Below are positions 29,357 to 38,790 of a DNA stretch of 64,000 bases, piece after piece. Every line of letters begins with the position of its first letter. The first letter of the stretch is position 1. The translations under genes were made by a program, and so were the position numbers. The notes beneath the pieces were generated by a model. It was not told where the DNA came from, ran no database searches, and worked only from the letters and a program-made list of their open reading frames with translations. The stretch comes from Ramlibacter sp. (GTDB taxonomy: Bacteria > Pseudomonadota > Gammaproteobacteria > Burkholderiales > Burkholderiaceae_C). Where the stretch lies: assembly GCA_019635415.1 (NCBI GenBank), contig JAHBZN010000001.1, positions 62,001 to 126,000 of the forward strand, given 5' to 3'.

Positions 29357-31128
29357 GGTCGGGCCTGCGCGGCGTCTTGCAGGGCGAGCCGCCAGGTGAC
29401 ACTGGCGGCGGGCAGGTTGAGTCGCAGGCGCAGCAGGCGCCGGTCGCGTGCGGCGATCACTCCCACGGTCTTGTGGCTGCCGGCGTACAGGGGCAGCTCG
29501 TCCAGCCGTGCCAGGCGCCAAGCCTGGCCCCCCACTTCCACGCCCAGCCACTCGTCGCCAGCCGCCAGGCCGGCCTGCTCGGCGGCCCCATCGCGCAGCA
29601 CGGTCTTCACCTGCACGCTGCCACCGGTTTCGGTGACGCGCAGGCCCAGCCGCTGCGCCAGCTGCGCCGGGTCCTCGTGCACCGCCACGCCATGGGCCTG
29701 CAGCAGGTCGCGCAGCGGCAGCTCGCGCGTGCCGTGGACCCAGTGGGCGAGTTCGCGGTGGTACGAGCGGCCGCCCAGCGCCTGCAGCACGGCGGCGAGG
29801 TCCGCCTCGGTCATCGGGCCAGCCTTGCAGCGCTGCCAGAGCGCGCGCATCACGTCGTCCAGTGTGGCTTGGCCTTCCTGGCGCAGCGTCAGGTCCAGGC
29901 ACAGCGCCACGAGCGCGCCCTTGGTGTAGTAGCTCACGGTGGCGTTGGCCGTGTTCTCGTCCTGCCGGTAGTACTTGACCCAGGCATCGAAGCTGGCCTG
30001 CGCCACCGACTGGATTGCGCGTCCCGGTGTCTGGGCCACCTGGTTGAGGGTCTTGTTCAGCAACTTGAGGTAGGCGGCGTCGTCAATCAGCCCCGCGCGG
30101 CGCAGCAGCAGATCGTCGTAGTAGCTGGTGAATCCTTCGAAGAACCACAGCAGCCCGGTGTAGTTCTCCTGCGTGTAGTCGTAGCGCGCGAACTCGGCCG
30201 GGCGCAGCCGCTTGACGTTCCAGGTGTGGAAGTACTCGTGGCTGATCAGGCCCAGCAGCGTGGTGTAGCCATCGGTCTGGCGCGCTTCGCCCAGGCGGGG
30301 CAGGTCCTTGCGCGAGGCGATCAGGGCCGTGCTGTTGCGGTGTTCAAGCCCGCCGTAGTTGTCGTCCACCACGTTCAGCAGGAACAGGTAGCTGCGCATG
30401 GGCGGGCGTGTGGCCAGGCGCGCGCCGCCGCCCGGCCGGCCGTGCCAGAAGCGCAATGCCGCTTCGCAGATGGTCTGCGTGTCGGCCAGCAGCCGCGCGC
30501 GGTCGAACGAATCCGCGGCGCCCGCCACCACGAGCTGGTGAGGCACGCCGCCGGCCGTGAATTCACCGCGCCAGAAGCGCCCCATTTCCACGGGGCAATC
30601 GGCCAGTTCGTCGTAGTCGGCGGCCAGCCAGGTGCCGAAGCCGCGGGCATTGACCTTGTGCGGCGTGAGCCCCGTGGCCACCTGCCAGCCGCGCAGGGCC
30701 GGCGAGCTGACCAGTTCCAGCACGTGGGGCTCGTCGCACTGGTCTTCCACGCGCAGGCACAGGCTGGTGCCGTTGAAGAAGCCGCGCTGGCTGTCCAGCC
30801 AGGCGGTGCGCACCGAAGGGTCGAAGGCGTACACCTCGTAGTTGAGCGTCAGGGGCTCTTCGGGGCTGGCGTCGATGTGCCAGGTGCATTTGTCCAGTTG
30901 CTGCACGGGCGGGCTGCGCTGGCCCTGGCGCGCCTGCAGGCCTTGCAGGTGCCTGGAGAACTCCCGGATCAGGTAGCTGCCCGGAATCCAGACCGGCAGC
31001 GACACGCGCTGGCGTGACGCGGGCCGGGCGATGGTCAGCGTGACGCGAAAAAGATGGGCATGCAGATCGGCGGCTTCCACCCGGTAGTGGATGCCGGCCG
31101 GCGAGGAGCTGGGTTTGCGGGAGGCCAT
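29335..31128 (-). CDS. M61 family glycyl aminopeptidase-like metallopeptidase with PDZ domain
   Basis: 597 residues from ATG 31128. N-terminal beta domain, then the zinc motif LISHEYFHTWNVKRLRP (HEYFH) with GLLWFFEGFTSYYDDLLL supplying the downstream Glu, and a C-terminal PDZ domain (about 500-575, GGSVQVKTVLRDGAAEQAGLAAGDEWLGV). This is the architecture of Sphingomonas glycyl aminopeptidase relatives. No signal peptide is seen from this start, so it is probably cytoplasmic. A TATAGT -10-like box ends seven bases before the ATG, so the message may be nearly leaderless. Confidence 0.85.
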   Translation of the reverse strand: MASRKPSSSPAGIHYRVEAADLHAHLFRVTLTIARPASRQRVSLPVWIPGSYLIREFSRHLQGLQARQGQRSPPVQQLDKCTWHIDASPEEPLTLNYEVYAFDPSVRTAWLDSQRGFFNGTSLCLRVEDQCDEPHVLELVSSPALRGWQVATGLTPHKVNARGFGTWLAADYDELADCPVEMGRFWRGEFTAGGVPHQLVVAGAADSFDRARLLADTQTICEAALRFWHGRPGGGARLATRPPMRSYLFLLNVVDDNYGGLEHRNSTALIASRKDLPRLGEARQTDGYTTLLGLISHEYFHTWNVKRLRPAEFARYDYTQENYTGLLWFFEGFTSYYDDLLLRRAGLIDDAAYLKLLNKTLNQVAQTPGRAIQSVAQASFDAWVKYYRQDENTANATVSYYTKGALVALCLDLTLRQEGQATLDDVMRALWQRCKAGPMTEADLAAVLQALGGRSYHRELAHWVHGTRELPLRDLLQAHGVAVHEDPAQLAQRLGLRVTETGGSVQVKTVLRDGAAEQAGLAAGDEWLGVEVGGQAWRLARLDELPLYAGSHKTVGVIAARDRRLLRLRLNLPAASVTWRLALQDAAQARPWLAARD

Positions 31129-31186
31129 GCGGGGACTATACGCAAGGCTCCCGGGAACAGGGCCCGTGGGCCCTTTCAACGGTGCA

Positions 31187-31897
31187 TCACTTCGCGTCGG
31201 CGAGGAATTTTTCGACCTGCTGGGCGTTGATGGCGCCGGGCACGCGCGAGCCGTCGGCAAAAATCAGCGTGGGCGTGCCGGTGATCTTGTACTTCTTGCC
31301 GAACTCGAGATTGCGCGCCACAGCACTGGTGTCGCAGGTGGCGGCCGGCACCACGGCCGCGTCGCGCACCATGTGGTCCTGCCAGGCCTTGGCGCGGTCC
31401 TTGGTGCACCAGATGTGGCGTGACTTCTCGGCCGAGTCCTGGCTCAGGATCGGGTAGAGGAACATGTGAATGGTCACGTTGTTGACCTTCTGCAGGTCGC
31501 GCTCGAAGCGCTTGCAGTAGCCGCAGTTGGGGTCCTCGAACACGGCCAGCTTGCGCTTGCCATCGCCGCGCACGATGGTGAAGGCGTCCTTTAGCGGCAG
31601 GCTGTCGAAATTGATCGCGGTGAGCTTTTCCACCCGCTCTTCCGTCAGGTTGCGGCGCTGCTTGGTGTCGATCAGGCTGCCCTGGATCAGGAAGTTGCCT
31701 TCCACGTCGGTGTACAGGATCTCGGTGCCCACGCGGACTTCATACAGGCCCGGCATGGGGCTCTTGATGACTTCGTCAATGGCCTGCAGTTGCGGCACGC
31801 GCTCGCCCAGGTTCTTGCGGATGGTGGCTTCCTGCGCGAAGGCCCCCACACAGGTGGCCAGCACGGCGGCGCACAGCCCGGTCTTGATCATGTTCAT
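31187..31897 (-). CDS. dsbC: Thiol:disulfide interchange protein DsbC
   Basis: Periplasmic disulfide isomerase of about 236 residues. Signal peptide MIKTGLCAAVLATCVGAFAQ; N-terminal dimerisation domain; thioredoxin domain with active site CGYC (FEDPNCGYCKRFE), the structural Cys pair (HIWCTKD and AATCDTS) and cis-Pro loop TGTPTLIF. Start chosen at MNMIKTG; an ATG at 31927 also works and would sit one base after the upstream stop. It follows a UbiH-type gene on the same strand. Confidence 0.9.
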   Translation of the reverse strand: MNMIKTGLCAAVLATCVGAFAQEATIRKNLGERVPQLQAIDEVIKSPMPGLYEVRVGTEILYTDVEGNFLIQGSLIDTKQRRNLTEERVEKLTAINFDSLPLKDAFTIVRGDGKRKLAVFEDPNCGYCKRFERDLQKVNNVTIHMFLYPILSQDSAEKSRHIWCTKDRAKAWQDHMVRDAAVVPAATCDTSAVARNLEFGKKYKITGTPTLIFADGSRVPGAINAQQVEKFLADAK

Positions 31898-31928
31898 GGT
31901 GTTCCCGTTTTGCATTGCTGCGTTCATT

Positions 31929-33035
31929 TCAATTCAAACCCATCGCGCGTCGAGCCACCCAGTTCTTGAGCGGCCCGCTGCGTTCAAATCCCTTCATGCC
32001 CCAGTTCCGCAGGGCCTGCGCGAAGCCTTCGCCGTGGGCAAACAGCTGCTGCAAGCCATCGGTGGTGGCTCCCATCAACAGCACGTCGGCCTGGCGCGCC
32101 CTTTCGTAGCGCCGCAGCAGCCGGGCGTCGCCCACGCCGCGCCAGTATTCCCGTTCATGCAGCACGCGGGCCAGGGCCTGGGCGTCGCCCAGCCCGAGAT
32201 TCAGGCCCTGCCCTGCCAACGGGTGCACCAGATGCGCCGCGTCGCCCGCCAGTGCCCAGCCAGGGCCGCTCCACCGGTCGGCCCGTGCCAGCTGCAGCGG
32301 CCATGCGGCGCGCTCGCTGACCAGCGAGATCCGTCCCAGGGCACCGCCGCTGGCCGCCTCGAGCCGGCTGGCAAACGCAGCGGGCTCCAGCGCCAATAGC
32401 GGGGCTGCATGTTCCTCCTGCACAGACCAGACGACGGCCACGGAGTTCCCGTCAGGCTGTGACAAAGGCAGGAAAGCCAGGATTTCGCCCTCGGAAAACC
32501 ACTGGCGGGCGATCTGACCGTGCGGTTTTTCACAGTGCACGCGCAGGGCGATGCCGCGCTGCGCATACGGGGTGACCGCGAAATCAACCCCGAATTCCGC
32601 CCGGGTGGCGCTGGCGCGGCCCTCGCAGACCACGGTCAAGGCGGCCCGGCGTGGCTCCGTCAGCAGTTCCACGAGCGGCTGGTAGCGCAGGGCTTCGGCC
32701 AGGCGCTCCTGCAGGGCCGGCACATCGACCACCCAGGCCAGCGCGGGCACACCCTGGGCCGTGGCGCTGAAGCTGACGGCACCACCGTCGTCACCCCGCA
32801 CCTGCATGGCCTGCACGGGGGTGGCATGGCCGGGCTCGGGCCAGGCGCGCAGCGATTCCAGCAAGGTCCGGGAGGCCGCGTTGAGGGCATACGCGCGAAC
32901 GTCGCTGCCGCCGGTGGAGTCGGGCCCGCTGGCGCGCACCAGGCCCACCCGTAGGCGTTCGCGGGCCAGCAGCAGCGCCAGCGTGCTGCCGACGATGCCG
33001 GCGCCGCGGATGCAGACGTCAATGGGAGGAGCCAT
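31929..33035 (-). CDS. FAD-dependent hydroxylase, UbiH/UbiF/VisC family
   Basis: 368 residues from ATG 33035. FAD-binding GxGxxG (IRGAGIVGSTLALLLARE), second FAD site ALAGDAAHLVHPLAGQGLNLGLGDA, and the DVRAYALNAAS motif (usual DxRA.AL) identify an aromatic-ring monooxygenase of the ubiquinone pathway. Which ring position it hydroxylates cannot be read; betaproteobacteria use several such enzymes. dsbC begins directly after its stop. The 5' end is divergent from the MOSC gene. Confidence 0.83.
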   Translation of the reverse strand: MAPPIDVCIRGAGIVGSTLALLLARERLRVGLVRASGPDSTGGSDVRAYALNAASRTLLESLRAWPEPGHATPVQAMQVRGDDGGAVSFSATAQGVPALAWVVDVPALQERLAEALRYQPLVELLTEPRRAALTVVCEGRASATRAEFGVDFAVTPYAQRGIALRVHCEKPHGQIARQWFSEGEILAFLPLSQPDGNSVAVVWSVQEEHAAPLLALEPAAFASRLEAASGGALGRISLVSERAAWPLQLARADRWSGPGWALAGDAAHLVHPLAGQGLNLGLGDAQALARVLHEREYWRGVGDARLLRRYERARQADVLLMGATTDGLQQLFAHGEGFAQALRNWGMKGFERSGPLKNWVARRAMGLN

Positions 33036-33090
33036 GCAAGGGATTGTAGGAGGCGGGCACAATCGCGTCCTGCCCATCCAAGGAATCCCC

Positions 33091-33960
33091 GTGAGTGCCG
33101 AAGCCGCTGATATCACCGCCCGCATTGCCCGCCTGTTCGTCTATCCGGTGAAGTCCTGCGCAGGCATCGAAGTGCGCGAGGCTCTGCTGATCGAGACCGG
33201 CCTGGAATTCGACCGGACCTGGATGGTGGTGGACGAGGAGGGCGAATTCGTCACCCAGCGGGAACTGCCCCGCATGGCACTGATCCAGCCGAAACTGCGC
33301 TCGGAGGACATGGTGCTGCGTGCGCCCGGCATGCTGGCCCTGCACGTGGCGCTGGATGCGGTGGAGCAACCGGCGCGGGTTCGGGTCTGGAACGACGTGG
33401 TGGACGCCTGGGACATGGGCGACGTGGCCGCGCAGTGGTTTTCGGACTTCCTGGGCCGCAAGTTGCGGCTGGTGCGGTTTGATCCGGATTTCCGCCGGCT
33501 GTCCAGCCTGGACTGGACGGGCGGGGTGGAGGTGCCCAACCAGTTTGCCGACGGCTACCCGGTGCTGGTGGTCAGCGAAGCCTCGCTGGACGGGCTGAAT
33601 GAGCGGCTGGCGGCGGCTGGCCATGCCGCGGTGGGCATCGAGCGGTTCCGGCCCAATGTGGTACTGGCCGATGTGGACGCCCACGACGAGGACCGTGTCC
33701 AGTCCCTGCGCATCGAGGCCGGTGACGGGGGGGCAGTGGAACTGAAGCCGGTCAAGCCTTGTCCGCGTTGCCCCATTCCCAACATCGATCCGGCCACGGC
33801 GCTCAGCAGCCCCGAGGTCAGCGACACCCTGCAGGCCTACCGCCAGGAGCCCCGACTCAAGGGGGCCGTGACCTTTGGCATGAATGTCATCCCGTTGCGG
33901 GGCGTGGGCCAGCGGCTGCGCGTGGGACAGCCTGTGAGCGCGGACTACGCGTTCGACTGA
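33091..33960 (+). CDS. MOSC domain protein (YcbX-like)
   Basis: 289 residues from GTG 33091, preferred because AAGGA stands seven bases upstream; an in-frame ATG at 33034 overlaps the divergent gene start. N-terminal beta-barrel (FVYPVKSCAGIEVREALL) and a MOSC domain with GIERFRPNVVL and the molybdenum-ligand Cys region (KPVKPCPRCPIPNID). Relatives reduce N-hydroxylated compounds with molybdenum cofactor. It lacks the ferredoxin domain of full-length YcbX. Its last 16 bases overlap the convergent GGDEF-like gene. Confidence 0.83.
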   Translation: MSAEAADITARIARLFVYPVKSCAGIEVREALLIETGLEFDRTWMVVDEEGEFVTQRELPRMALIQPKLRSEDMVLRAPGMLALHVALDAVEQPARVRVWNDVVDAWDMGDVAAQWFSDFLGRKLRLVRFDPDFRRLSSLDWTGGVEVPNQFADGYPVLVVSEASLDGLNERLAAAGHAAVGIERFRPNVVLADVDAHDEDRVQSLRIEAGDGGAVELKPVKPCPRCPIPNIDPATALSSPEVSDTLQAYRQEPRLKGAVTFGMNVIPLRGVGQRLRVGQPVSADYAFD

Positions 33961-35786
33961 GCCGGGTGCGGATCGGCGCCCGGCCTGGGTAGCTGGCTGT
34001 CGTCATCGCCGTCGTACAGCGACGAGGCGCCCAGGGGCATGCGCAAGGTGGCCTCGGGTTCGAGAAAGCGGATGGGCCGGCGCGTGCGCGAGGACATGCT
34101 GCCCAGCAGCTCGGCCAGGGCGCTGGCCAGCGCGGGGGCATCCATCAGGCGCTCGCTCAACAGCACGGACCCGATGTGGAATTGCAGCGTGACCTCGGGT
34201 TTCAGGCCCTTCAGCGGCATGAGTCCGGCCGCGATCAGGCGGGCTGCGCGGTCGGTCACCGCGGCGCGCGAATTCACGCCTTCCAGAATCAGGCCGAAGC
34301 GGGCCTCGCCCACCCGGCTCACGGTGTCGACATCGCGCACCAGGCGCCGTAGCTTGATCACGCAGCGCAGCAGGCTCTGTTCGGCCACGGCACTGCCATG
34401 GAAACTCTTGATGCGCTCGTAGTTCACGAGATCGATGAACAGCACCGCCGCGTGCTGCTGGTCGCGGCGGTAGCGGCTCACCACCTGGCGCAGGCGGTCA
34501 TGAAACAGGTGGGCGGCCAGCAGCCCGGTCAGCGCGTCCTGGCTGGACAGCGCGAGCTCGCGGATCTGGACGCCATGACGTTCGCGCGAGCGGATGCTCA
34601 GCGCCACCAGCAGCAGGGGCACCTCCAGCGCGCTGCCCAGCACCACGGCGTATTGCGTGCCGAAGGAGATGGGCAGCAGGCCGAACAGCCGCAACACGGC
34701 CAGCAGCACCGAGAGCGTCAGCGGGACATAGGCGGCCAGCACCCAGCGCCCGACCACGTCGCCCCGGCGCCAGGCCAGCCAGGCGATCCAGGTGTTGGTG
34801 ATGGCGGCCGAGGCCACGTAGCCGCCGACGATGGCCAGGCCCACGGGTTTGCTCACCAGCAGGAAGGCACCGGCCAGGGGAATGCCCGCCCAACCGCCCC
34901 AGTAAGCCATGCGGTCCAGCCACCGGAAGCGGTTGCTGACCCCGGCGAGGTTCCGCACGAACAGCAACGCCGCGCCCGCCGCCAGCAGCGCCAGCAGCCC
35001 CTGGGAGGCGTCGGTCCAGTAGCCATAGCTGCTCCACAGCAGGTGGCCCCCCACACCCGTGTAGGCCGCCACTGCCAGTGTCATCAGCGTGGCGTAGCCT
35101 GAATACCAGGCATAGACCCGGTCCCGGTAGACCCACGCCTGCGCGAGGCAGGCGGCAATCAGCAGGATCAGCGCCCCGAAGGCCATGCCCAGGCCCATGT
35201 ACTCGATCTGGATGCGCTGGTCGTGCGAGGACTGGGAGCTCAGCATCACCGGCAGGCTGATGGGGGTGGTGTGCCGGATCCGCACGAAGATGTCGCGCGG
35301 CTGGCCCTGCGGCAGGTCGAGCCGGAAGAAGGGGTAGCGCCCGGGGTCGGGCCAGGCGTCCACGGCCAGGGTGTCGCCGGCGGTTTGCGCCTGCCACTGG
35401 CCACCCGCGTCTCTCTGGTACACCGTGACGAGGTCCAGCACGGGGACCGGGAACTCGATCAGCCAGTTCTGCGGCTGTGTGCGCTCGCGCTCCAGCCGGT
35501 AGTACAGCCACAGCGTGCCGGACTCGCCCGGCGTGTAGATCACGCCCGGCTGCATGGGCTGGAAGCGGGCCGGCGCGGTCAGCGCCACCTGCTCGACGCT
35601 GGCGCTGTTCAGGCTGTCAATCCAGAACAGCCCCCGGGCCTCGGCGTCGATGCTGCCGATGGCCGCCTCGAGCTTGACCGTCGGAACCTGCTGCACCGGC
35701 ATGCCGGCGCGCGCGAGTGCCCACGGCCCGGCTGCCAGGCACAGCAGCAGCAAGGCCCGCCAAGCCGCCGCCGCGACGCATCGCAT
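33945..35786 (-). CDS. 7TM receptor (7TMR-DISM) with degenerate GGDEF domain
   Basis: 613 residues from ATG 35786. Signal/anchor (WRALLLLCLAAGPWALARAG), a periplasmic 7TMR-DISMED2 sensor domain (about 40-190, with SGTLWLYYRLE), seven transmembrane helices (about 200-410) and a C-terminal GGDEF-type domain (LSSQDALTGLLAAHLFHDRL, AVLFIDLVNYERI). The active-site motif reads RVGEARFG where RxGGDEF is expected, so cyclase activity is doubtful. An ATG at 35819 is an alternative start on top of the divergent ychF start. Confidence 0.82.
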   Translation of the reverse strand: MRCVAAAAWRALLLLCLAAGPWALARAGMPVQQVPTVKLEAAIGSIDAEARGLFWIDSLNSASVEQVALTAPARFQPMQPGVIYTPGESGTLWLYYRLERERTQPQNWLIEFPVPVLDLVTVYQRDAGGQWQAQTAGDTLAVDAWPDPGRYPFFRLDLPQGQPRDIFVRIRHTTPISLPVMLSSQSSHDQRIQIEYMGLGMAFGALILLIAACLAQAWVYRDRVYAWYSGYATLMTLAVAAYTGVGGHLLWSSYGYWTDASQGLLALLAAGAALLFVRNLAGVSNRFRWLDRMAYWGGWAGIPLAGAFLLVSKPVGLAIVGGYVASAAITNTWIAWLAWRRGDVVGRWVLAAYVPLTLSVLLAVLRLFGLLPISFGTQYAVVLGSALEVPLLLVALSIRSRERHGVQIRELALSSQDALTGLLAAHLFHDRLRQVVSRYRRDQQHAAVLFIDLVNYERIKSFHGSAVAEQSLLRCVIKLRRLVRDVDTVSRVGEARFGLILEGVNSRAAVTDRAARLIAAGLMPLKGLKPEVTLQFHIGSVLLSERLMDAPALASALAELLGSMSSRTRRPIRFLEPEATLRMPLGASSLYDGDDDSQLPRPGADPHPAQSNA

Positions 35787-35817
35787 ACACTTTCGGGCTT
35801 GATTTTCGGGAACTGTC

Positions 35818-36909
35818 ATGAGCTTGAAGTGCGGCATTGTAGGCCTGCCCAATGTAGGGAAATCCACCTTGTTCAATGCGTTGACCAAGGCAGGAATTGC
35901 CGCGGAAAACTATCCGTTCTGCACGATTGAACCCAATGTGGGCATCGTCGAGCTGCCCGACCCGAGGCTGGCCCAGCTGGCGCAGATCGTCCAGCCCGAG
36001 CGCATCGTGCCGGCGATCGTCGAGTTTGTTGACATCGCCGGTCTGGTGGCGGGGGCCAGCAAGGGCGAGGGCCTGGGCAACCAGTTTCTGGCGCACATCC
36101 GCGAGACCGATGCCACGGTCAATGTGGTGCGCTGCTTTGACGACGAGAACGTGATCCACGTGGCCGGCAAGGTTGACCCCATCTCCGATATCGAGGTGAT
36201 CCAGACCGAGCTGTGCCTGGCCGATCTGGGCACGGTCGAGAAGGCATTGCATCGCCACACCAAGACCGCACGGTCGGGTGACAAGGAGGCCGCCAAGATC
36301 GTCGCCATCCTGGAAAAGTGCCAGGTGGCGCTCAACCAGGGCAAGCCGGTGCGCGCCCTCGAGTTCAGCAAGGAAGAACTGCCGCTGCTCAAGCCCCTGT
36401 GCCTGATCACGGCCAAACCCGCCATGTTCGTGGGCAATGTGGCTGAGGACGGCTTTGACAACAACCCCTACCTGGACCGCCTGCGCGAGTACGCCGCGGC
36501 GCAGAACGCGCCCGTCGTGGCGATCTGCGCCAAGATGGAAGCCGAGATGGCCGACATGAGTGATGAAGACAAGGGAATGTTCCTCGCGGAAATCGGCCAG
36601 GACGAGCCTGGGCTGAATCGCCTGATCCGCGCGGCCTTCAAGTTGCTGGGCCTGCAGACGTATTTCACGGCCGGCGTCAAGGAAGTGCGGGCCTGGACCG
36701 TGGCCATTGGCGCCACCGGCCCGCAGGCCGCGGGGGTGATCCACACCGACTTCGAGCGCGGCTACATCCGCGCCCAGACCATTGCCTTTGACGACTACAT
36801 CACCTTCAAGGGCGAGCAGGGCGCCAAGGACGCGGGCAAGATGCGCAGCGAAGGCAAGGAATACATCGTCAAGGATGGCGACGTGATGAACTTCCTGTTC
36901 AACGTCTGA
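35818..36909 (+). CDS. ychF: Redox-regulated ATPase YchF
   Basis: 363 residues, Obg-related P-loop protein: [35 protein letters not shown], the YchF-typical NMxE-like C-terminal path ([14 protein letters not shown]) and a TGS domain ending the protein. Known relatives bind ATP over GTP and act on ribosomes and oxidative stress response. Length and sequence are normal. It is divergent from the GGDEF-like gene with only 31 bases between starts. Confidence 0.93.
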   Translation: MSLKCGIVGLPNVGKSTLFNALTKAGIAAENYPFCTIEPNVGIVELPDPRLAQLAQIVQPERIVPAIVEFVDIAGLVAGASKGEGLGNQFLAHIRETDATVNVVRCFDDENVIHVAGKVDPISDIEVIQTELCLADLGTVEKALHRHTKTARSGDKEAAKIVAILEKCQVALNQGKPVRALEFSKEELPLLKPLCLITAKPAMFVGNVAEDGFDNNPYLDRLREYAAAQNAPVVAICAKMEAEMADMSDEDKGMFLAEIGQDEPGLNRLIRAAFKLLGLQTYFTAGVKEVRAWTVAIGATGPQAAGVIHTDFERGYIRAQTIAFDDYITFKGEQGAKDAGKMRSEGKEYIVKDGDVMNFLFNV

Positions 36910-36922
36910 GGCCAACCGGCGC

Positions 36923-37393
36923 TCAGGCCGGAAACACCTGGAGCAGCGCCGCGGTCAGGCACAGGTAGCGCAGGAACTTGCCCACCAGCATGTAGCCCAC
37001 GCAGGGCCAGAACGGAAGCCTGAGCCAGCCCGCCACGGCGCACAACGGGTCGCCGATCACGGGCAGCCAGGCCAGCAAGCAGGCCCGCGGACCGAGCCGT
37101 TCCAGCCAGGCCAGGGCGCGGACATGCGAAGGGGAGTGCCCCCAGCGGTCCATCGCCCGATGCGTGCCGTACCCGAGCCACCAGTCCGTGGCGCCGCCCA
37201 GTGTGTTGCCCGCGGTGGCCACCAGCAGGGCAGCCCAGAACAGATCGGGATTCAGCCGCACCAGGCCGTAGAGCGCCGGTTCGGAGCCCAGCGGCAGCAG
37301 CGTCGCCGACAGGAAGGACACCACGAAGAGCGTGGACAGGCCGTACTGCGGCAGCGCCAGCAGGAGCAGCAGTGATTCGAGCCAGGCTTCCAT
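36923..37393 (-). CDS. YqaA family membrane protein (DedA/SNARE-associated-like)
   Basis: 156 residues from ATG 37393. Three or four hydrophobic spans, with the re-entrant-loop type motif FVVSFLSATLLPLGSEPAL and the GNTLGGATDWWLGYG motif characteristic of YqaA/DedA relatives. Transport function (undecaprenyl phosphate or lipid flipping) is known only for some DedA proteins. A TATACT -10-like hexamer lies 10 bases upstream of this ATG, which argues against the longer frame starting at 37438. Confidence 0.8.
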   Translation of the reverse strand: MEAWLESLLLLLALPQYGLSTLFVVSFLSATLLPLGSEPALYGLVRLNPDLFWAALLVATAGNTLGGATDWWLGYGTHRAMDRWGHSPSHVRALAWLERLGPRACLLAWLPVIGDPLCAVAGWLRLPFWPCVGYMLVGKFLRYLCLTAALLQVFPA

Positions 37394-37504
37394 GGGGAGG
37401 GCCAGTATAGGCAGGCGGCTGGACCGCCTGGCGGGCATTTCAATTGCTGAAATTTTGAGCAGCTACAATCGTGCCTCATTTTTCAGCAGCCAGCTTTCCC
37501 TCCC

Positions 37505-38554
37505 ATGCACATCGGTCCCTACGCACTCGCGAACAACGTGTTCGCGGCCCCCATGGCGGGCGTGACCGACCGGCCTTTCCGCCAGCTGTGCAAGGCGCTG
37601 GGCGCGGGCTATGCGGTCAGCGAGATGGTGACCTCGCGCCGGGAGCTGTGGAACAGCCTCAAGACCTCGCGGCGCGCCGACCATGCCGGCGAGCCCGGCC
37701 CGATCGCGGTGCAGATCGCGGGCACCGATGCGGCCATGATGGCCGAGGCGGCGCAGTACAACGTCGATCGCGGCGCGCAGATCATCGACATCAACATGGG
37801 GTGCCCGGCCAAGAAGGTCTGCAACAAATGGGCCGGCTCGGCGCTGATGCAGGACGAGTCGCTGGCGCTGCAGATCGTGCAGGCCGTGGTGGCTGCCTGC
37901 CTGCCGCGCGGGGTCCCGGTCACGCTCAAGATGCGCACCGGCTGGTGCCAGGCGCACCGCAACGCGGTGGCGCTGGCGCGGCGTTTCGAGGAGGCCGGTG
38001 TGCAGATGCTCACCGTGCATGGGCGCACACGCGATCAGGGCTACCGCGGTGAAGCCGAATACGACACCATTGCGGCGGTGAAGGCGGCGGTCCGTGTCCC
38101 GGTGGTGGCCAACGGCGACATCACCTCGCCGCACAAGGCCCGCGAAGTGCTCGCAGCCACGGGTGCCGATGCCATCATGATTGGCCGCGCCGCCCAGGGA
38201 CGGCCCTGGATTTTTCGCGAGGTCGCGCATTTCCTGGCGACCGGCACCGAACTGGCTCCGCCGCTGGTGGCCGAGGTGCGACGCCTGCTGCTGGACCACC
38301 TGCAGGACCACTACGCGCTGTACGGTCATTTCACCGGCGTGCGCAGCGCGCGCAAGCACATCGGCTGGTACGTGCGTGATTTGCCGGGGGGTGCTGCGTT
38401 CCGCGATCGCATGAACCAGATCGAAGACAGCGCGGCCCAGTGGCAGGCCGTGGCCGATTACCTGGACGGACTCGGACAACGGATGGACCGCATGCCGGTG
38501 GGCGCCGCGGGTGCCAGCCTGGACGCCGGGCAAGAGGTGGAAGCTGCCGCATGA
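37505..38554 (+). CDS. dusB: tRNA-dihydrouridine synthase B
   Basis: 349 residues, TIM-barrel flavoprotein: NVFAAPMAGVTDRPFRQL, IDINMGCPAKKVCNKWAG with the catalytic Cys, VHGRTRDQGYRG, and PVVANGDITS with the FMN phosphate site IMIGRAAQGRPWIF. It reduces U17 (family knowledge). A TACAAT -10-like box lies at 37465-37470. Its stop overlaps the fis start by four bases, the classical dusB-fis operon. Confidence 0.94.
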   Translation: MHIGPYALANNVFAAPMAGVTDRPFRQLCKALGAGYAVSEMVTSRRELWNSLKTSRRADHAGEPGPIAVQIAGTDAAMMAEAAQYNVDRGAQIIDINMGCPAKKVCNKWAGSALMQDESLALQIVQAVVAACLPRGVPVTLKMRTGWCQAHRNAVALARRFEEAGVQMLTVHGRTRDQGYRGEAEYDTIAAVKAAVRVPVVANGDITSPHKAREVLAATGADAIMIGRAAQGRPWIFREVAHFLATGTELAPPLVAEVRRLLLDHLQDHYALYGHFTGVRSARKHIGWYVRDLPGGAAFRDRMNQIEDSAAQWQAVADYLDGLGQRMDRMPVGAAGASLDAGQEVEAAA

Positions 38555-38787
38555 GCAAGAAGCAGATCGAGGAATGCGTTCGCATCAGCCTGGAAGGCTA
38601 TTTCAAGGACCTGCGAGGCACTGAACCCGACGGCCTGTACGACATGATGGTCAAGGTGGTCGAGAAGCCGCTGCTTGAAGTGGTGATGCACAAGGCCGAC
38701 AACAACCAGTCCAAGGCCGCCGAGTGGCTGGGCCTGAACCGCAACACGCTGCGCAAGAAACTCGTCGAACACAAGCTTTTGAAATAA
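38551..38787 (+). CDS. fis: DNA-binding protein Fis
   Basis: 78 residues. C-terminal Fis helix-turn-helix is clear: VVMHKADNNQSKAAEWLGLNRNTLRKKLVEH in two halves, with the beta-hairpin arm at the N-terminus. ATGA overlap with dusB. Shorter than enteric Fis (98 residues), as is usual in betaproteobacteria. Acts as a nucleoid protein and growth-phase regulator. purH starts three bases after the stop and may be read from the same message. Confidence 0.92.
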   Translation: MSKKQIEECVRISLEGYFKDLRGTEPDGLYDMMVKVVEKPLLEVVMHKADNNQSKAAEWLGLNRNTLRKKLVEHKLLK

Positions 38788-38790
38788 CCC

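Noticed and set aside
31129..31186. GGGCCC-rich hairpin between dsbC and the M61 gene as a terminator
   Set aside because: The stem is short with a four-base loop and has no T-run on the dsbC-M61 strand.
37438..37470. Possible seventh copy of the 43-nt repeat before dusB
   Set aside because: Ends in a similar TTGCTGAAATTTTGAGCAGC, but the fixed GCTA and the 43-base spacing do not hold; most likely promoter sequence.
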